This document shows, piece after piece, positions 36,701 to 45,043 of a DNA stretch of 64,000 nt (the stretch's first letter is position 1; the number at the start of each line of letters is the position of its first letter). A model generated the notes under the pieces. That model ran no database searches. It was not told where the DNA came from and saw only the letters and a list, made by a program, of their open reading frames with translations. Source of the DNA: Pseudomonadota bacterium (GTDB taxonomy: Bacteria; Myxococcota_A; UBA796; CAJQPC01); the NCBI GenBank assembly GCA_024228935.1, contig JAAESX010000192.1, forward strand, positions 40,793 through 104,792, read 5' to 3'. Made by a program: the position numbers and the translations under genes.

Positions 36701-36776
36701 CGAGACGCCGGTCAAGGTCGGCCAGCTCGACGACACCTCGACGCTGTTCGTGGTCGGACCCGGGGTCCAGTTCTAG
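33732..36776 (+). CDS. Ig-like repeat protein with C-terminal outer-membrane barrel
   Basis: A 1014-residue exported protein with signal peptide (about 1-28, ending DAHA). Residues 30-735 form about six to seven invasin/bacterial-Ig-like domains, visible from recurring VxxxPAELxxG and GxYxxTFTPP or GGGVYEATWSPPD patterns. A Pro/Glu/Val linker (about 735-776) leads to a beta-rich, aromatic C-terminal domain of about 238 residues ending in Phe (GPGVQF), typical of an outer-membrane barrel. The order, periplasmic-type repeats then barrel, is the reverse of intimin. It may bind peptidoglycan or project repeats while anchored. Confidence 0.75.
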   Translation: MTSRTLLLALLSAPVAVASMTVSPDAHAQDVFAAPGHFQLLGADTVTGDGVTPVTLHVVALGTDGNGMEGLKGKVTASGGTATDLVSKGEGVYEFTFTPPAVSAATDVSFTLKGKTADKASVSKSWTLGVAPAAPASVAVSANPAELILGQDKDTSLSIQLLDSAGAPAADGAVLQAHASSGTVESLTYLGNGNFTARYTAKSVKYPHLDIVTLIDERDPDKVYGVFVVKLTGKTDFPVNAAPNSTVILKVGGRDFGPYQTDTTGSVRVPIMVPPGSGNASQVTVTAGVTTEDALDLKIPETRRIALFPAGSTVAGDSSQPVTLRAAVRTPTGEEDGSAKVTFTAAKGTVGAAKHVGGGVYEATWSPPDLTSAEDIEVGVSIDGEPGVQSDKLALSAAPAPAGSIALTAEPAELATGATGFSIYTKVTGSSGKGLDGREVIYLTSGAKVKETKDLKSGDYRTTFSTTTAEGVAVTAMAPGAVSGAPLDRIILLPDTERIANDGRTLASVVVLSVDRSGYPVANVSANLKLSGDGKLAKTVTTDENGAARVYYTAGTNPGINVLTATSGDVTGTASIAQIPADAAAGLDLPNSGDAATRAANDRFAGAVSTVVIGREGSTAVAAADAAEMSGAVGALEALGLSASPAEVAPGGSVNVLINATDSSGRGVAGQALNVLATGGKISSVTDHGGGSYSATLTAPNDASGTLMVVATSADGGVSQALSVTVNAPLWGTVETEPTAVVEADPAETTPVVEPAEVVTTTPLVETPKPPREPGDFPLMRARLGFAYGTYAYQQVPEEVESVLWPDTVRMGFGEDSAPAGAPGFDVNVQGWSPDLVGGLGVGGEFQARTLFYSVPWPGTDATVPDQVPHVTALAKARYRFEAGDNQFHVGAKGGYYYSDFITYQTGEQEGFLDYNSLALHAWAVGGEIGAEFGDIAHVRADIVQGFYGTSAYSTNVAFDVGVSPFPDVPVFLGGSFQLSRRSIEVVAAGETPVKVGQLDDTSTLFVVGPGVQF

Positions 36777-36780
36777 GGCG

Positions 36781-38707
36781 CTATTCGCGCTCGGCTTCAC
36801 CCCAGCCGTCGACCTCGAACTCGAGGTCCTCGCCTGGCGGGCCCGGCACGGTCATCGTGAACTCCAGGGCGAGCCCACCGTCCGAGACGACGCCGAGGAG
36901 CTCCTACTCGATCGGCTCGGGCCCGTCTGGCGCCTCGAGGAAGATGCCTCGCACGCGCCCTCGCCGGTCAGCGAGCCGTCTTGGAGCAAGAGCTCCAGCA
37001 CGCCATGGCAGATCTCGTCCACCGGCGCGCCATCCGGCGCCTCGACGACGATCTGTCCAAGATAGTGCCCGTCGTTGCCGTCCTGGCTGACGAGCCTGGT
37101 TGTGGCTGATGTCGACGTTCACGAACTCGACGACGTCGGCGCTCGAGTACGTGTACCAGCCCGTGGCCTGGAGCGAGTCCGTCCCGGGATCCCCGATGTT
37201 GCCGACGATCGAGACGTTCTCGGCGTAGGTCGTCGATCCTGAGCTGAACACGGTCCCGCCCACCCAGGCGCTCCCGTCGGTGTGCGAGAGCGTGTTGCCA
37301 GCGATGAGGACGTTGTACATGTCCACGGTGGAGCCCTGGGTGTGGATCAAGCCCAGGGCCTGCTTCTTGCCCAGCATCGTGTTGTCCAGGATCCGGATGC
37401 TCTCCAGGACCATCCAGGCACCCGACGAGGCGTAGAAGGCGCCCCCGTAGGCGTTCGTCTTGGTGATGTGGTTGTCGACGATGTCGATCCGCCACCAGAT
37501 GACCTCGGAGTTGTTGGTCTGCTGGAAGTAGCGCTCCGTGCTCGTCTCCCTCTCGACGAGCAGGTCCGAAGACCAGCCCGGTGAAGGCGGTGCCCACGTC
37601 GAGGAGGTTCGAGGCCGTCCCGCCGCCGTCGATCACGGTGATGTCGCGGTCCTCGCCCGTCAGCATGACGCCCAACGTCACGTCGAGGTCGCCCTCGCTG
37701 TACGTGCCCGCCAGCACACAGATCCAGTCGCCGGCTTTGGCGGCATCCAGCGCGTCCTCGATCGTGGTCTCGTCGGTCGGGACCAGCGTTTCCGGGTCGT
37801 TGCTGCTGTCGCAGTCGTTGTCCAGATCGGCGCAGACCTCGGTCATGCCGGGGTTCACGTCAGCGTCCGTGTCGTCGTCCCGCAGATACGTGCTCGGCTC
37901 GGCGTACTGGCTCACCGTCGTGTCGGCGTCGCCGTACCCATCGCCGTCGCTGTCCGCGTACCAGACCGTGTCCGGGTTCAGCTCGTCGTCCGTGTCGTCG
38001 CAGTCCAGCGCCGTTCCGGTGTAGCCGCTGGGCTGCTCGCACTGGACGAGCTAGCTCGCCGCGTAGCCGTCGCTGTCGGCGTCGACGTACCAGACCGACG
38101 TCGGGTTGATGTCGGCGTCGCTGTCGCTGCTGTCCGTGTACAGGTAGCCGCTGGGCTCCTCGCTCTGGACGAGAGTGCTCATGGGGTCGCCGTAGCCATC
38201 GGCGTCCGCGTCTGCGTACCAGGTGGTGCCGGGGTGCAGGTCGGCGTCGGCGTCGGCGCAGTCCTGGTCGTCTGCGATGTAGCCATCGGGCTGCTCGCAC
38301 TGCACGAGCGAGATCCAGGGGTCGCCGTACTCGTCGAGGTCGGCGTCGGCGTACCAGATGGTCGCCGGGTGCAGGTCGGGGTCAGCGTCGTCGCAGTCCG
38401 TGCCGGTGGGGGCCGCATCGTCGGGCCGATCGCAGGCCTCGCTCGTGGCGTCCGGGTCCCCGAAGCCATCGCCGTCCGCGTCGGCGTAGAAGGTCTCCAG
38501 CACGTCCTCGTCGATCGCGTCGTCGCAGTCGTTGTCCAGCCCGTCGCAGATCTCGCTGGCGCCTGGGTGGACCGCCGCGTCGGCGACGTAGCCGTCGCCA
38601 TCGGCGTCCTCGTCCTCGACTTCGATCGTGGAGTCCAGCGGCTCGAACGCCGTGTCGTCTGGGTTCTCCGCGTCCGTACACGCGAGCGAAAATGGCAATG
38701 GCAGCAT
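36781..38707 (-). pseudogene. MopE-like Asp-rich beta-helix lipoprotein, multiply broken
   Basis: The gene begins well: a GGGAGG site, ATG 38707, MLPLPFSLA then Cys10, then about six repeats (YADADGDGFGDPD type). An in-frame TAG at 38051-38053 interrupts the repeats, which continue in the same frame to about 37570. There, beside LLVERETSTERYF, the frame shifts by one and the beta-helix (IRILDNTMLGKKQALGL) continues to about 37085. The last 300 bases, in two further frames and with another in-frame TAG at 36904-36906, do not look like beta-helix. They resemble the tail of an unrelated lipoprotein (VVEAPDGAPVDEICHGVLEL). This looks like a decaying, possibly chimeric, paralogue of 9116. Confidence 0.7.
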
Positions 38708-38817
38708 CGAGCCTCCCAAACCCCTCCGACACCTGACTCGGCCTGCTGGGCAACCTTCCGGCAAGTCATCGGCCCACAGCCGTCGAACGTTGAGGCAATC
38801 GACCGTCCGCCAGCGGT

Positions 38818-38823
38818 TAGGCT
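38818..38823 (+). promoter_or_regulatory. Putative -10 element (GGTTAGGCT)
   Basis: TAGGCT in the context GGTTAGGCT lies 17 bases before the ATG at 38841 and matches the recurrent motif of this window. Confidence 0.35.
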
Positions 38824-38840
38824 GGCCGCCCGGAGGACCG

Positions 38841-39566
38841 ATGTTCTGGTTGCTGCTGGCCTGCGGGCCCCCCCCCGAGGTCGTGGCCGAGCGCGACGAG
38901 CTGCGCGCCCAGGTCGAGGGGCTCGAGCAGACCGTGCAAGCGACCGAAGCCGAGCGCGACGCCTGGAAGTCCCGCGCGGGCTCACTCCAGGAGCGGCTGG
39001 ACGAGCAGCGCATCCGCGAGACCTATTCCCGACTGGGGCTCGAGTCGGGGCAGGCACTCATCGCCACGCTCGACACCACCCATGGCGAGCTGAACTGCGC
39101 GCTCTGGCCGGATCAGGCGCCGGTCACGGTCCTGAACTTCGTCGAGCTCGCCGAAGGAACGCGAGCCTGGCGCGACCCGCGGACCGGCCTCGAGGTCCAG
39201 CGCCGGTTCTACGACGGGCTGACCTTCCATCGCGTCATCCCGCGCTTCATGATCCAGGGCGGCGACCCGCTCGCCAGCGGCAAGGGCGGCCCCGGCTACA
39301 AGTTCGAGGACGAGATCGTCCCGGGTCTGGTCTTCGACCGCCCCGGCCTGCTGGCCATGGCCAACGCCGGACGGGACACCAACGGCTCGCAGTTCTTCGT
39401 GACCGAGGGCGCGGTGACGAGCCTCAACGGCAAGCACACCATCTTCGGCGCCTGCGAGGAGCTCGAAGTGGTCAAGGAGATCGCTCGGGTCGAGTCCGAC
39501 GCCTCGGACAAGCCACTGTCGCCCGTGACCATCCGCCGCGTGACCATCACCCGAGGGGCTCGATGA
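38841..39566 (+). CDS. Cyclophilin-type peptidyl-prolyl isomerase lipoprotein
   Basis: This enzyme catalyses cis-trans isomerisation of prolyl bonds, here in the periplasm. It has 241 residues: MFWLLLA then Cys8, a short coiled coil (about 15-65), then the cyclophilin domain. The domain shows FYDGLTFHRVIPRFMIQGGD, the GPGYKFEDE loop, LAMANAGRDTNGSQFFVT and LNGKHTIFG, with the catalytic Arg in HRV. The coiled coil may mediate dimerisation. It starts after GGAGG and is coupled (ATGA) to the next gene. Confidence 0.93.
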   Translation: MFWLLLACGPPPEVVAERDELRAQVEGLEQTVQATEAERDAWKSRAGSLQERLDEQRIRETYSRLGLESGQALIATLDTTHGELNCALWPDQAPVTVLNFVELAEGTRAWRDPRTGLEVQRRFYDGLTFHRVIPRFMIQGGDPLASGKGGPGYKFEDEIVPGLVFDRPGLLAMANAGRDTNGSQFFVTEGAVTSLNGKHTIFGACEELEVVKEIARVESDASDKPLSPVTIRRVTITRGAR

Positions 39567-40228
39567 GCGAGCGAAACACGGCACTCCTGCTGTCCGGCCA
39601 CATCGCCGCGTCCGACGTCCTGCGAACGATGCAGCAGGTCCCCGGCGTCGGTCGAGAGAACCTGACCGGCGAGGAAGCCATCCGCATCGGGCACGCGACC
39701 CGCGACGGCTACGACTACACGTTCATCGGCTGGCACCTCTTCGAGCTGGGGGGACTGCTGCTCCTCGACCGTCTGGTGCTCCCTGGTGACGACGAGCCCG
39801 AGATGCACCTCGGCCGCAGCCTGGCCGGCCAGTTCGGTCAGGCGGTCTTCATCCACTACGACGAGGAGGTCGGCTACGGCGGCAGCGCAGTGTTCGAGCG
39901 CGGCATGCTCATCGACCGCAACGGCGTGGACGGTCGCTGGGACGAGCCGCTCGTTCGCACGCTGAACGAGGAGCACGTGCTCACGGATCTGGATCCGAGC
40001 GACTGGGTGTGGCCGCGCCTGGGCGACGCTGTCGAGACCGGCGCCAGCGTGGTGGTCGGGCCCGGCGTCCGCAACGACGACGACATCGAGAAGATCATCG
40101 CGGCGACGGACCCCCAGGTCCACGAGCCGGCCGAGCCGACGGGGGCGCCCCCCTCGAGTTCCCCGCCCCCGCGGCCCCGCAAGCGAGACCGAGTCTTCAG
40201 CGCCCTGAAGGGGCTCCTGAAGAGCTGA
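39563..40228 (+). CDS. Conserved-looking protein of unknown function
   Basis: A 221-residue cytoplasmic protein without signal or membrane segment. The N-terminal three quarters look folded, with segments such as GWHLFELGGLLLLDRLVLPG and an acidic C-terminal helix. The last 45 residues are Pro/Ser-rich and then basic (PRPRKRDRVFSALKGLLKS), possibly a nucleic-acid or membrane contact. I do not recognise a family. It starts by ATGA overlap with the cyclophilin gene. Confidence 0.55.
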   Translation: MSERNTALLLSGHIAASDVLRTMQQVPGVGRENLTGEEAIRIGHATRDGYDYTFIGWHLFELGGLLLLDRLVLPGDDEPEMHLGRSLAGQFGQAVFIHYDEEVGYGGSAVFERGMLIDRNGVDGRWDEPLVRTLNEEHVLTDLDPSDWVWPRLGDAVETGASVVVGPGVRNDDDIEKIIAATDPQVHEPAEPTGAPPSSSPPPRPRKRDRVFSALKGLLKS

Positions 40229-40372
40229 AGGGCAGGAAGAGTTGGCGGGACCGCCGAGACCCAGCTTGGGGAACAGGCTTGACTCGGGGGCTTCGTCGGC
40301 CCCGCCACTCCCTGAGAACCCCAGCTCATGGAAGTGGGCAACACCGTGTTAGGAAAAATGTTCGGAGGACCC

Positions 40373-41119
40373 ATGCGTCTGCTGTCCTGCATCTCCTTGG
40401 CCGCCCTGGTGGGCTGCTCGAACATGGCCATCGAAGGCACCGTCGTCGATGTGACCGGCGCCCCGGTCGTCGGGGCCAACATCAGCGCGGTGGGCGACCC
40501 CACGTGCTCGACCAAGACCGACGAGGCCGGCGCCTGGGAGCTCGTGTGCAACCCGGCGACGTACGACCTCGTCATCGGCGCCGCCGGCTACCTGAGTGAG
40601 AGCGTCGAGCAGTACGACGCGAACGAGCGTCAGCGGTACAGCGTCGGCAAGAAGGTCCTGATCAAGATCCCCACCGAGAAGGGGCTCCTGAAGTTCGACG
40701 GCCAGTCGTACACCTCGATGGAGCCCGGCCACATCATCAAGGTCGCGGGCGGCAAGGGCACCAGCGCGTTCAAGCACTACTGCCTCGATGAGAAGGCGGA
40801 CATCGCGGTGAACGCGTTCACGCCCGGGAACCACGCGCTGTTCGACAACCAGTCCGACGGCTGGAAGCCCTTCAAGCTCGACGAGGAGGGCTGCGCCTAC
40901 CGGATGAGCCCCACGACGGACACCCGCTGGGGCATCGACTACGCCGAGAAGGCCGCGTTCGAGACGACCCAGGTCGCCAACGGCCAGGAGATCGTGTTCC
41001 TGACGCTCGAGAGCGGTCGCTACTTCATCGCCGACTGGGACCAGGGCTTCTTCAACAAGGTCAAGGGCGAGGACGGCGAGACGATGGGCTACGCCGGCTT
41101 CTACATCGAGGTCCAGTAG
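40373..41119 (+). CDS. Lipoprotein with carboxypeptidase-regulatory-like domain
   Basis: A 248-residue predicted lipoprotein (MRLLSCISLAALVG then Cys15), with GGAGG 8 bases before the ATG. Directly after the anchor, about residues 18-85 form a beta-sandwich of the carboxypeptidase-regulatory type (IEGTVVDVTGAPVVGANISA). The rest is beta-rich and unassigned. It is monocistronic; its end overlaps the convergent permease gene by 19 bases. The role is probably structural. Confidence 0.65.
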   Translation: MRLLSCISLAALVGCSNMAIEGTVVDVTGAPVVGANISAVGDPTCSTKTDEAGAWELVCNPATYDLVIGAAGYLSESVEQYDANERQRYSVGKKVLIKIPTEKGLLKFDGQSYTSMEPGHIIKVAGGKGTSAFKHYCLDEKADIAVNAFTPGNHALFDNQSDGWKPFKLDEEGCAYRMSPTTDTRWGIDYAEKAAFETTQVANGQEIVFLTLESGRYFIADWDQGFFNKVKGEDGETMGYAGFYIEVQ

Positions 41120-41952
41120 ACCCGACGCGCCCACGCGGCACAGCTGACGAGCGCCAGGCCCAGCGCCACGACCCCCGTCGTCGGCGCCGCGACGAGACCC
41201 GCCAGCACGACCGCGCCCGAGACGATGCCCGCACCCGCGGTCGCGACGGCCGGCCGCGCCCTCGTGCCCAGCACGAGCCCCGCGAGGCCCAGCGCGAGGG
41301 CTCCAGCCGCCAGCGGTGCGAGCAGACGGTGCCAGAGCCACGACCCGTCCAGGTCGACGGCGCCTCGCTCGGATGGCGAGGCATGGCTGAGCCGATCGGG
41401 CTCCAGCGGCAAGGGGCCCGGGACGCTCGAGGCCGTCAGATCGGGCACGCTCAGGCGCTCGCCCCCCTGGTCCATCCACAGCGTGCGGGCGACGAGCTCA
41501 CCGGCCTCGACGTCGGCGATCAGGACCTGGGGACCAAGCCGGACGAACCGCCCATCGGCCTTCAGCCACTGACCGGACGCCTGCTGGTCGTCGGTGCTCG
41601 CCGCCCGATCCAGAGCCGTGGGCGCCCCCAGCTCGGCCAAGGTCCCGAGCACCAGCGCCAGACCCAGCAGCGGGACCGCGATGCCCAGCGCCAGCGTGCC
41701 GCGCCCGACGCCAGAGAGGCTGAGCCCCAGCAGCTCACCCCGGTCACGGAGACGACTCACGGCGAGCGCGCCGCCGACCGACAGGAAGACCGGCGCGACG
41801 TCCCGCCACATCAGCACCAGCCGCGCGACCTGGGCCCCGCCGACCTCGCCGTGCTCGACCAGGTCCGCCCCCAGGAGCGCGATGAGCGCCACGCCGAGCA
41901 CCTGCAGGGTCGTCAGCGTGACCCGCCGCGCCAGGTGGAGTGCGGCCCTCAT
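41101..41952 (-). CDS. LptF/LptG (YjgP/YjgQ) family permease, short
   Basis: LptF and LptG form the membrane part of the ABC complex that moves lipopolysaccharide to the cell surface. This 283-residue protein starts at the ATG at 41952, overlapping the stop of the upstream paralogue (ATGA). It has membrane helices near 12-35, 55-75, 95-115 and three near the C-terminus (about 205-275), with a reduced periplasmic domain between. It is shorter than usual (about 350-390). A second, related gene directly upstream supports the F/G pair; which is F and which is G is not decidable here. Confidence 0.7.
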   Translation of the reverse strand: MRAALHLARRVTLTTLQVLGVALIALLGADLVEHGEVGGAQVARLVLMWRDVAPVFLSVGGALAVSRLRDRGELLGLSLSGVGRGTLALGIAVPLLGLALVLGTLAELGAPTALDRAASTDDQQASGQWLKADGRFVRLGPQVLIADVEAGELVARTLWMDQGGERLSVPDLTASSVPGPLPLEPDRLSHASPSERGAVDLDGSWLWHRLLAPLAAGALALGLAGLVLGTRARPAVATAGAGIVSGAVVLAGLVAAPTTGVVALGLALVSCAAWARRVYWTSM

Positions 41953-42950
41953 CGGTCCCTCCAGCCGGTCCACGCCGCCAGGTTCGCGAGCACCAGAAGC
42001 CCGACGGGGAGCCAGGCGGACCCGAGCGCTCCGAGCGATCCAACCGCGTGATCGCACAGCCGGACGAGCCCGAAGAACACGACCGGCGAGACGGCCAGCG
42101 CCAGCGTCCGACGGCCGAGCACCAGCGGCGGCGCCATCAGGATGAGAAGCGCCGCCCCGACCGGCCAGGACGTCCGCTTGTGGAGGATGCTGGCCTCGTA
42201 CCGGGCGTCCTTGCCGCTGGCGATCATGCGCTCGACCAGATCGGCCAGGGCGGCATCGCTCCGCTCGACGAGCTGGACTCGAGGCGACGGCTCGGGCAGC
42301 GGGATGCGAAGGAGATCGAACTCGACGAGGGTCTCCCCGGCGAGCACGCGTCCGTCGTGCAGCACCAGGGCCTCGTCGGTCAGCTCGCCAGCCCGGGCGC
42401 TGCCGACGGTGTCCTCGACCGCGAAGAAGAGCTCGAGCAGCTCGTCGCCTTCGACCTGCTCGGCGTGCAGCGCCAGCCCCGCGACGCTGAGCAGCCGACC
42501 CGGTCGCGGCCGAAGCGGCTCCAGCAGGGCATCCCTTGCGCTCGCCCGGGCCTGGGGCTCGAGCCGGTGTGTGCAGGTCGCCGTGAGCGAGCCGACCAAC
42601 AGCGCCAGCGCGAGGACACCGGGCACGAGCTGCGAGGCGCCGACGCCCGAGGCCATCAGCGCCCGCCACCGACCCGCCCGGCGCCAGCCCATCAGCGCGG
42701 CCCCGAACCCGGTCAGAACAGCCAGGGGCCCACCGGTGCTCGCGACGACTGGAAGGGCGCAAAGGAGCAGCCTGGAGGCCACGTCCGGCCCCGGGGTGAC
42801 CGGCGCCTGGACGAGCTGGACGGCCACCACCCCGAGCACTCCGACGACGCTGAACAGCACCACCGCGGCCAGAACGGGCCCGAGCGCGCCGCGAAGCAGC
42901 ATCCGGGACGCGCTCAGGGGTGGCATCAGGGCAGTCCGGTGGTTAGGCAT
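41949..42950 (-). CDS. LptF/LptG (YjgP/YjgQ) family permease
   Basis: A 333-residue inner-membrane protein. Hydrophobic helices lie near 25-50, 62-88 and 110-130, then a periplasmic jelly-roll-like domain (about 130-240, with VLHDGRVLAGETLVEFDLLR), then three helices (about 268-328). The layout is that of LptF/LptG. It begins 47 bases from the divergent CarD gene, so the two may share a control region. It is coupled to the downstream permease. Confidence 0.75.
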   Translation of the reverse strand: MPNHRTALMPPLSASRMLLRGALGPVLAAVVLFSVVGVLGVVAVQLVQAPVTPGPDVASRLLLCALPVVASTGGPLAVLTGFGAALMGWRRAGRWRALMASGVGASQLVPGVLALALLVGSLTATCTHRLEPQARASARDALLEPLRPRPGRLLSVAGLALHAEQVEGDELLELFFAVEDTVGSARAGELTDEALVLHDGRVLAGETLVEFDLLRIPLPEPSPRVQLVERSDAALADLVERMIASGKDARYEASILHKRTSWPVGAALLILMAPPLVLGRRTLALAVSPVVFFGLVRLCDHAVGSLGALGSAWLPVGLLVLANLAAWTGWRDR

Positions 42951-42997
42951 GGGGCCGATCGGGCGAGGTGCGTCCGGCAGATTTCGCAGGAGGACGC

Positions 42998-43534
42998 GTG
43001 GAGTTCAAGGTCGGCGACAAGGCCGTTTATCCGGCTCACGGTGTCGGCATCATCCGGGCCATCGAGACGAAGGAGCTCGAGGGTGCCTCCGCGACGTTCT
43101 ACGAGATCAAGATCCTGGACAACGGGATGAAGATCTGGGTGCCGGTCGAGAAGGCCTACGCCAACGGAATGCGCCAGGTCATCGAGCCGGAAGATGTCGA
43201 GAAGGTCTACGACATCCTGCGAGACCGTATCACGCCCACGGACAGCCAGACGTGGAACCGTCGGTACCGCGAGTACATGCAGAAGATCAAGACCGGCGAC
43301 CCCCTCGAGGTGGCCAAGGTCCTGCGTGACCTGGCGCTCATGAAGATGGAGAAGAACCTCTCCTTCGGTGAGCGGAAGATGTTCGACCAGGCCCAGAGCC
43401 TGCTCGTTCAGGAGATCGCCGTCGCCCGCGACTCGACCGAGGACGCTGTCCGGACCGAGATCGAAGGCCTCTTCGTACCCGAGGAGGGCGCCGAAGACAA
43501 GAAGGCGAAGAAGAAGTCCAAGAAGAAGAAGTAG
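42998..43534 (+). CDS. CarD/CdnL family transcription regulator
   Basis: CarD/CdnL proteins bind the RNA polymerase beta subunit and stabilise open promoter complexes, especially at rRNA promoters; CdnL is essential in Myxococcus. I start at GTG 42998, 7 bases after AGGAGG, giving 178 residues. The N-terminal RNAP-interaction domain (FKVGDKAVYPAHGVGIIRAI) is followed by a helical DNA-binding domain (MKIWVPVEKAYANGMRQVIE; LRDLALMKMEKNLSFGERKM). The lysine-rich tail (KKKSKKKK) adds basic charge. Nine bases separate it from cysS. Confidence 0.93.
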   Translation: MEFKVGDKAVYPAHGVGIIRAIETKELEGASATFYEIKILDNGMKIWVPVEKAYANGMRQVIEPEDVEKVYDILRDRITPTDSQTWNRRYREYMQKIKTGDPLEVAKVLRDLALMKMEKNLSFGERKMFDQAQSLLVQEIAVARDSTEDAVRTEIEGLFVPEEGAEDKKAKKKSKKKK

Positions 43535-43543
43535 GACGACGAC

Positions 43544-45043
43544 ATGCTGCAGGTCTACAACAGCCTGGGCCGCACGCTCGAGACCTTCACGCCCGCTCAG
43601 CCGGGGAAGGTCAGCATGTACGTCTGCGGCATGACGGTCTACGACTACTGCCACATCGGGCACGCCCGGGCGATGATCACGTTCGACATCGTCTTCCGCT
43701 ACCTGAAGTGGAAGGGCTACGACGTCACCTACGTGCGGAACTACACCGACGTGGACGACAAGATCATCCAGCGGGCCGCCGAGAACGGTGAGCACCCGCT
43801 CGAGCTGTCGCAGCGCTTCATCGAGTTCCTGAACGAGGACCTCGAGGCGCTGGGCCTGGACCTGCCGACCGAGCAGCCCAAGGTCAGCGACAACATCGAC
43901 GGCATCATCGCGCTGAACGCGTCGCTGATCGAGCGAGGCCACGCCTACGCCAGCGACGGCGACGTGTACTTCTCGGTCGAGAGCTTCGAGACCTACGGCA
44001 AGCTGTCCGGCAAGAAGGTCGACGACCTGATTGCCGGAAAGCGGGTCGCGGTGGGCGACAAGAAGCGGTTCCCGGCGGACTTCGCGCTGTGGAAGGCCGC
44101 CAAGGACGGCGAGGTCGCCTGGGACTCCCCTTGGGGTCGCGGTCGACCGGGCTGGCACATCGAGTGCTCGGTCATGTCGATGAAGCACCTGGGCGAGACG
44201 TTCGACATCCACGGTGGCGGGATCGACCTGATCTTCCCCCACCACGAGAACGAGATCGCGCAGTCCGAGTGCGGCACGGGCCACGGTCCGTTCAGCCGCT
44301 ACTGGCTCCACAACGGACACCTGACCATCGAGTCCTCGGACGCCGAGGATGGCTGCGAGAAGATGTCCAAGAGCCTGGGCAACGTCGTGAACATCCGGGA
44401 CATCCTCAAGGAGGTCCCCGCCGAAGCACTGAAGCTCCTGTACCTGCAGAGCCACTACCGGTCGCCGCTCCCCTACTCGGCCGACCGCCTGGCGGAGTCC
44501 ATCTCCAGCCTGGACCGGATCTACGTGGCCAAGGAGGCCGCGGTCCAGCTCGGGGCCAAGGCTCCGAAGGCCACGCTCGAGCAGCTGTCGAAGGAAGGCC
44601 ACAGCAAGCTCGTCGAGCTGGTGGGTGGCTTCCGGCAGCGCTTCGAAGACGCGATGGACCAGGACTTCAACACGGCCAAGGCCATCGGGGACCTGTTCGA
44701 GCTGACCCGCTCGATCAACCGGGCGAGCAACGACAAGGCGCTGAAGAAGCGGGGCGCGGCACTGTTCGCTGCCGCGGCCGAGCTGTTCGACCTGTACGGC
44801 GACGTCATGGGCTTCGGCGGCAGCGATCCGGACGCGTGGTTCGAGGAGTTCAAGCTGAAGCGGCTGAAGTCCATCGGGATGGAGCCGAGCTGGGTCGAGG
44901 AGCGCCTGCAGGGACGCCTCGCCGCGCGAGCGGAGAAGGACTGGGCCGCTGCGGATGCCATCCGCGACGAGCTGCTCGAGTCCGGCGTCATCGTCATGGA
45001 CGGGCCCGACGGGTCGGTCACCTGGCGCATGCGGGCCTGCTGA
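43544..45043 (+). CDS. cysS: Cysteinyl-tRNA synthetase
   Basis: This enzyme charges tRNA-Cys. It has 499 residues, close to the family norm. The class I HIGH motif is at 37-40, KMSKS at 273-277, and the zinc-site residues are visible (C28, the Cys in WHIECSVMSM, and the following FDIHGGGIDLIFPHHENEIA). The C-terminal anticodon-binding region (about 350-499) is helical. It lies directly after the CarD gene and overlaps the next gene (TGATG), so it is transcribed with both. Confidence 0.97.
   Translation: MLQVYNSLGRTLETFTPAQPGKVSMYVCGMTVYDYCHIGHARAMITFDIVFRYLKWKGYDVTYVRNYTDVDDKIIQRAAENGEHPLELSQRFIEFLNEDLEALGLDLPTEQPKVSDNIDGIIALNASLIERGHAYASDGDVYFSVESFETYGKLSGKKVDDLIAGKRVAVGDKKRFPADFALWKAAKDGEVAWDSPWGRGRPGWHIECSVMSMKHLGETFDIHGGGIDLIFPHHENEIAQSECGTGHGPFSRYWLHNGHLTIESSDAEDGCEKMSKSLGNVVNIRDILKEVPAEALKLLYLQSHYRSPLPYSADRLAESISSLDRIYVAKEAAVQLGAKAPKATLEQLSKEGHSKLVELVGGFRQRFEDAMDQDFNTAKAIGDLFELTRSINRASNDKALKKRGAALFAAAAELFDLYGDVMGFGGSDPDAWFEEFKLKRLKSIGMEPSWVEERLQGRLAARAEKDWAAADAIRDELLESGVIVMDGPDGSVTWRMRAC

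Noticed and set aside
33588..36800. Open frame of 1070 codons antisense to the Ig-repeat gene
   Set aside because: Low-complexity composition (Val, Arg, Gly, Asp) and no start context; it is a shadow of the repeat-rich plus-strand gene.
41953..42762. N-terminal extension of the second permease to 42762
   Set aside because: The extension is Arg/Gly-rich shadow of the upstream permease gene; ATG 41952 overlaps the upstream stop and begins with a membrane helix.
42930..42997. GGTTAGGCA at 42941 as the CarD promoter
   Set aside because: The hexamer lacks the final T and the spacing to the start is long; not convincing enough to list.
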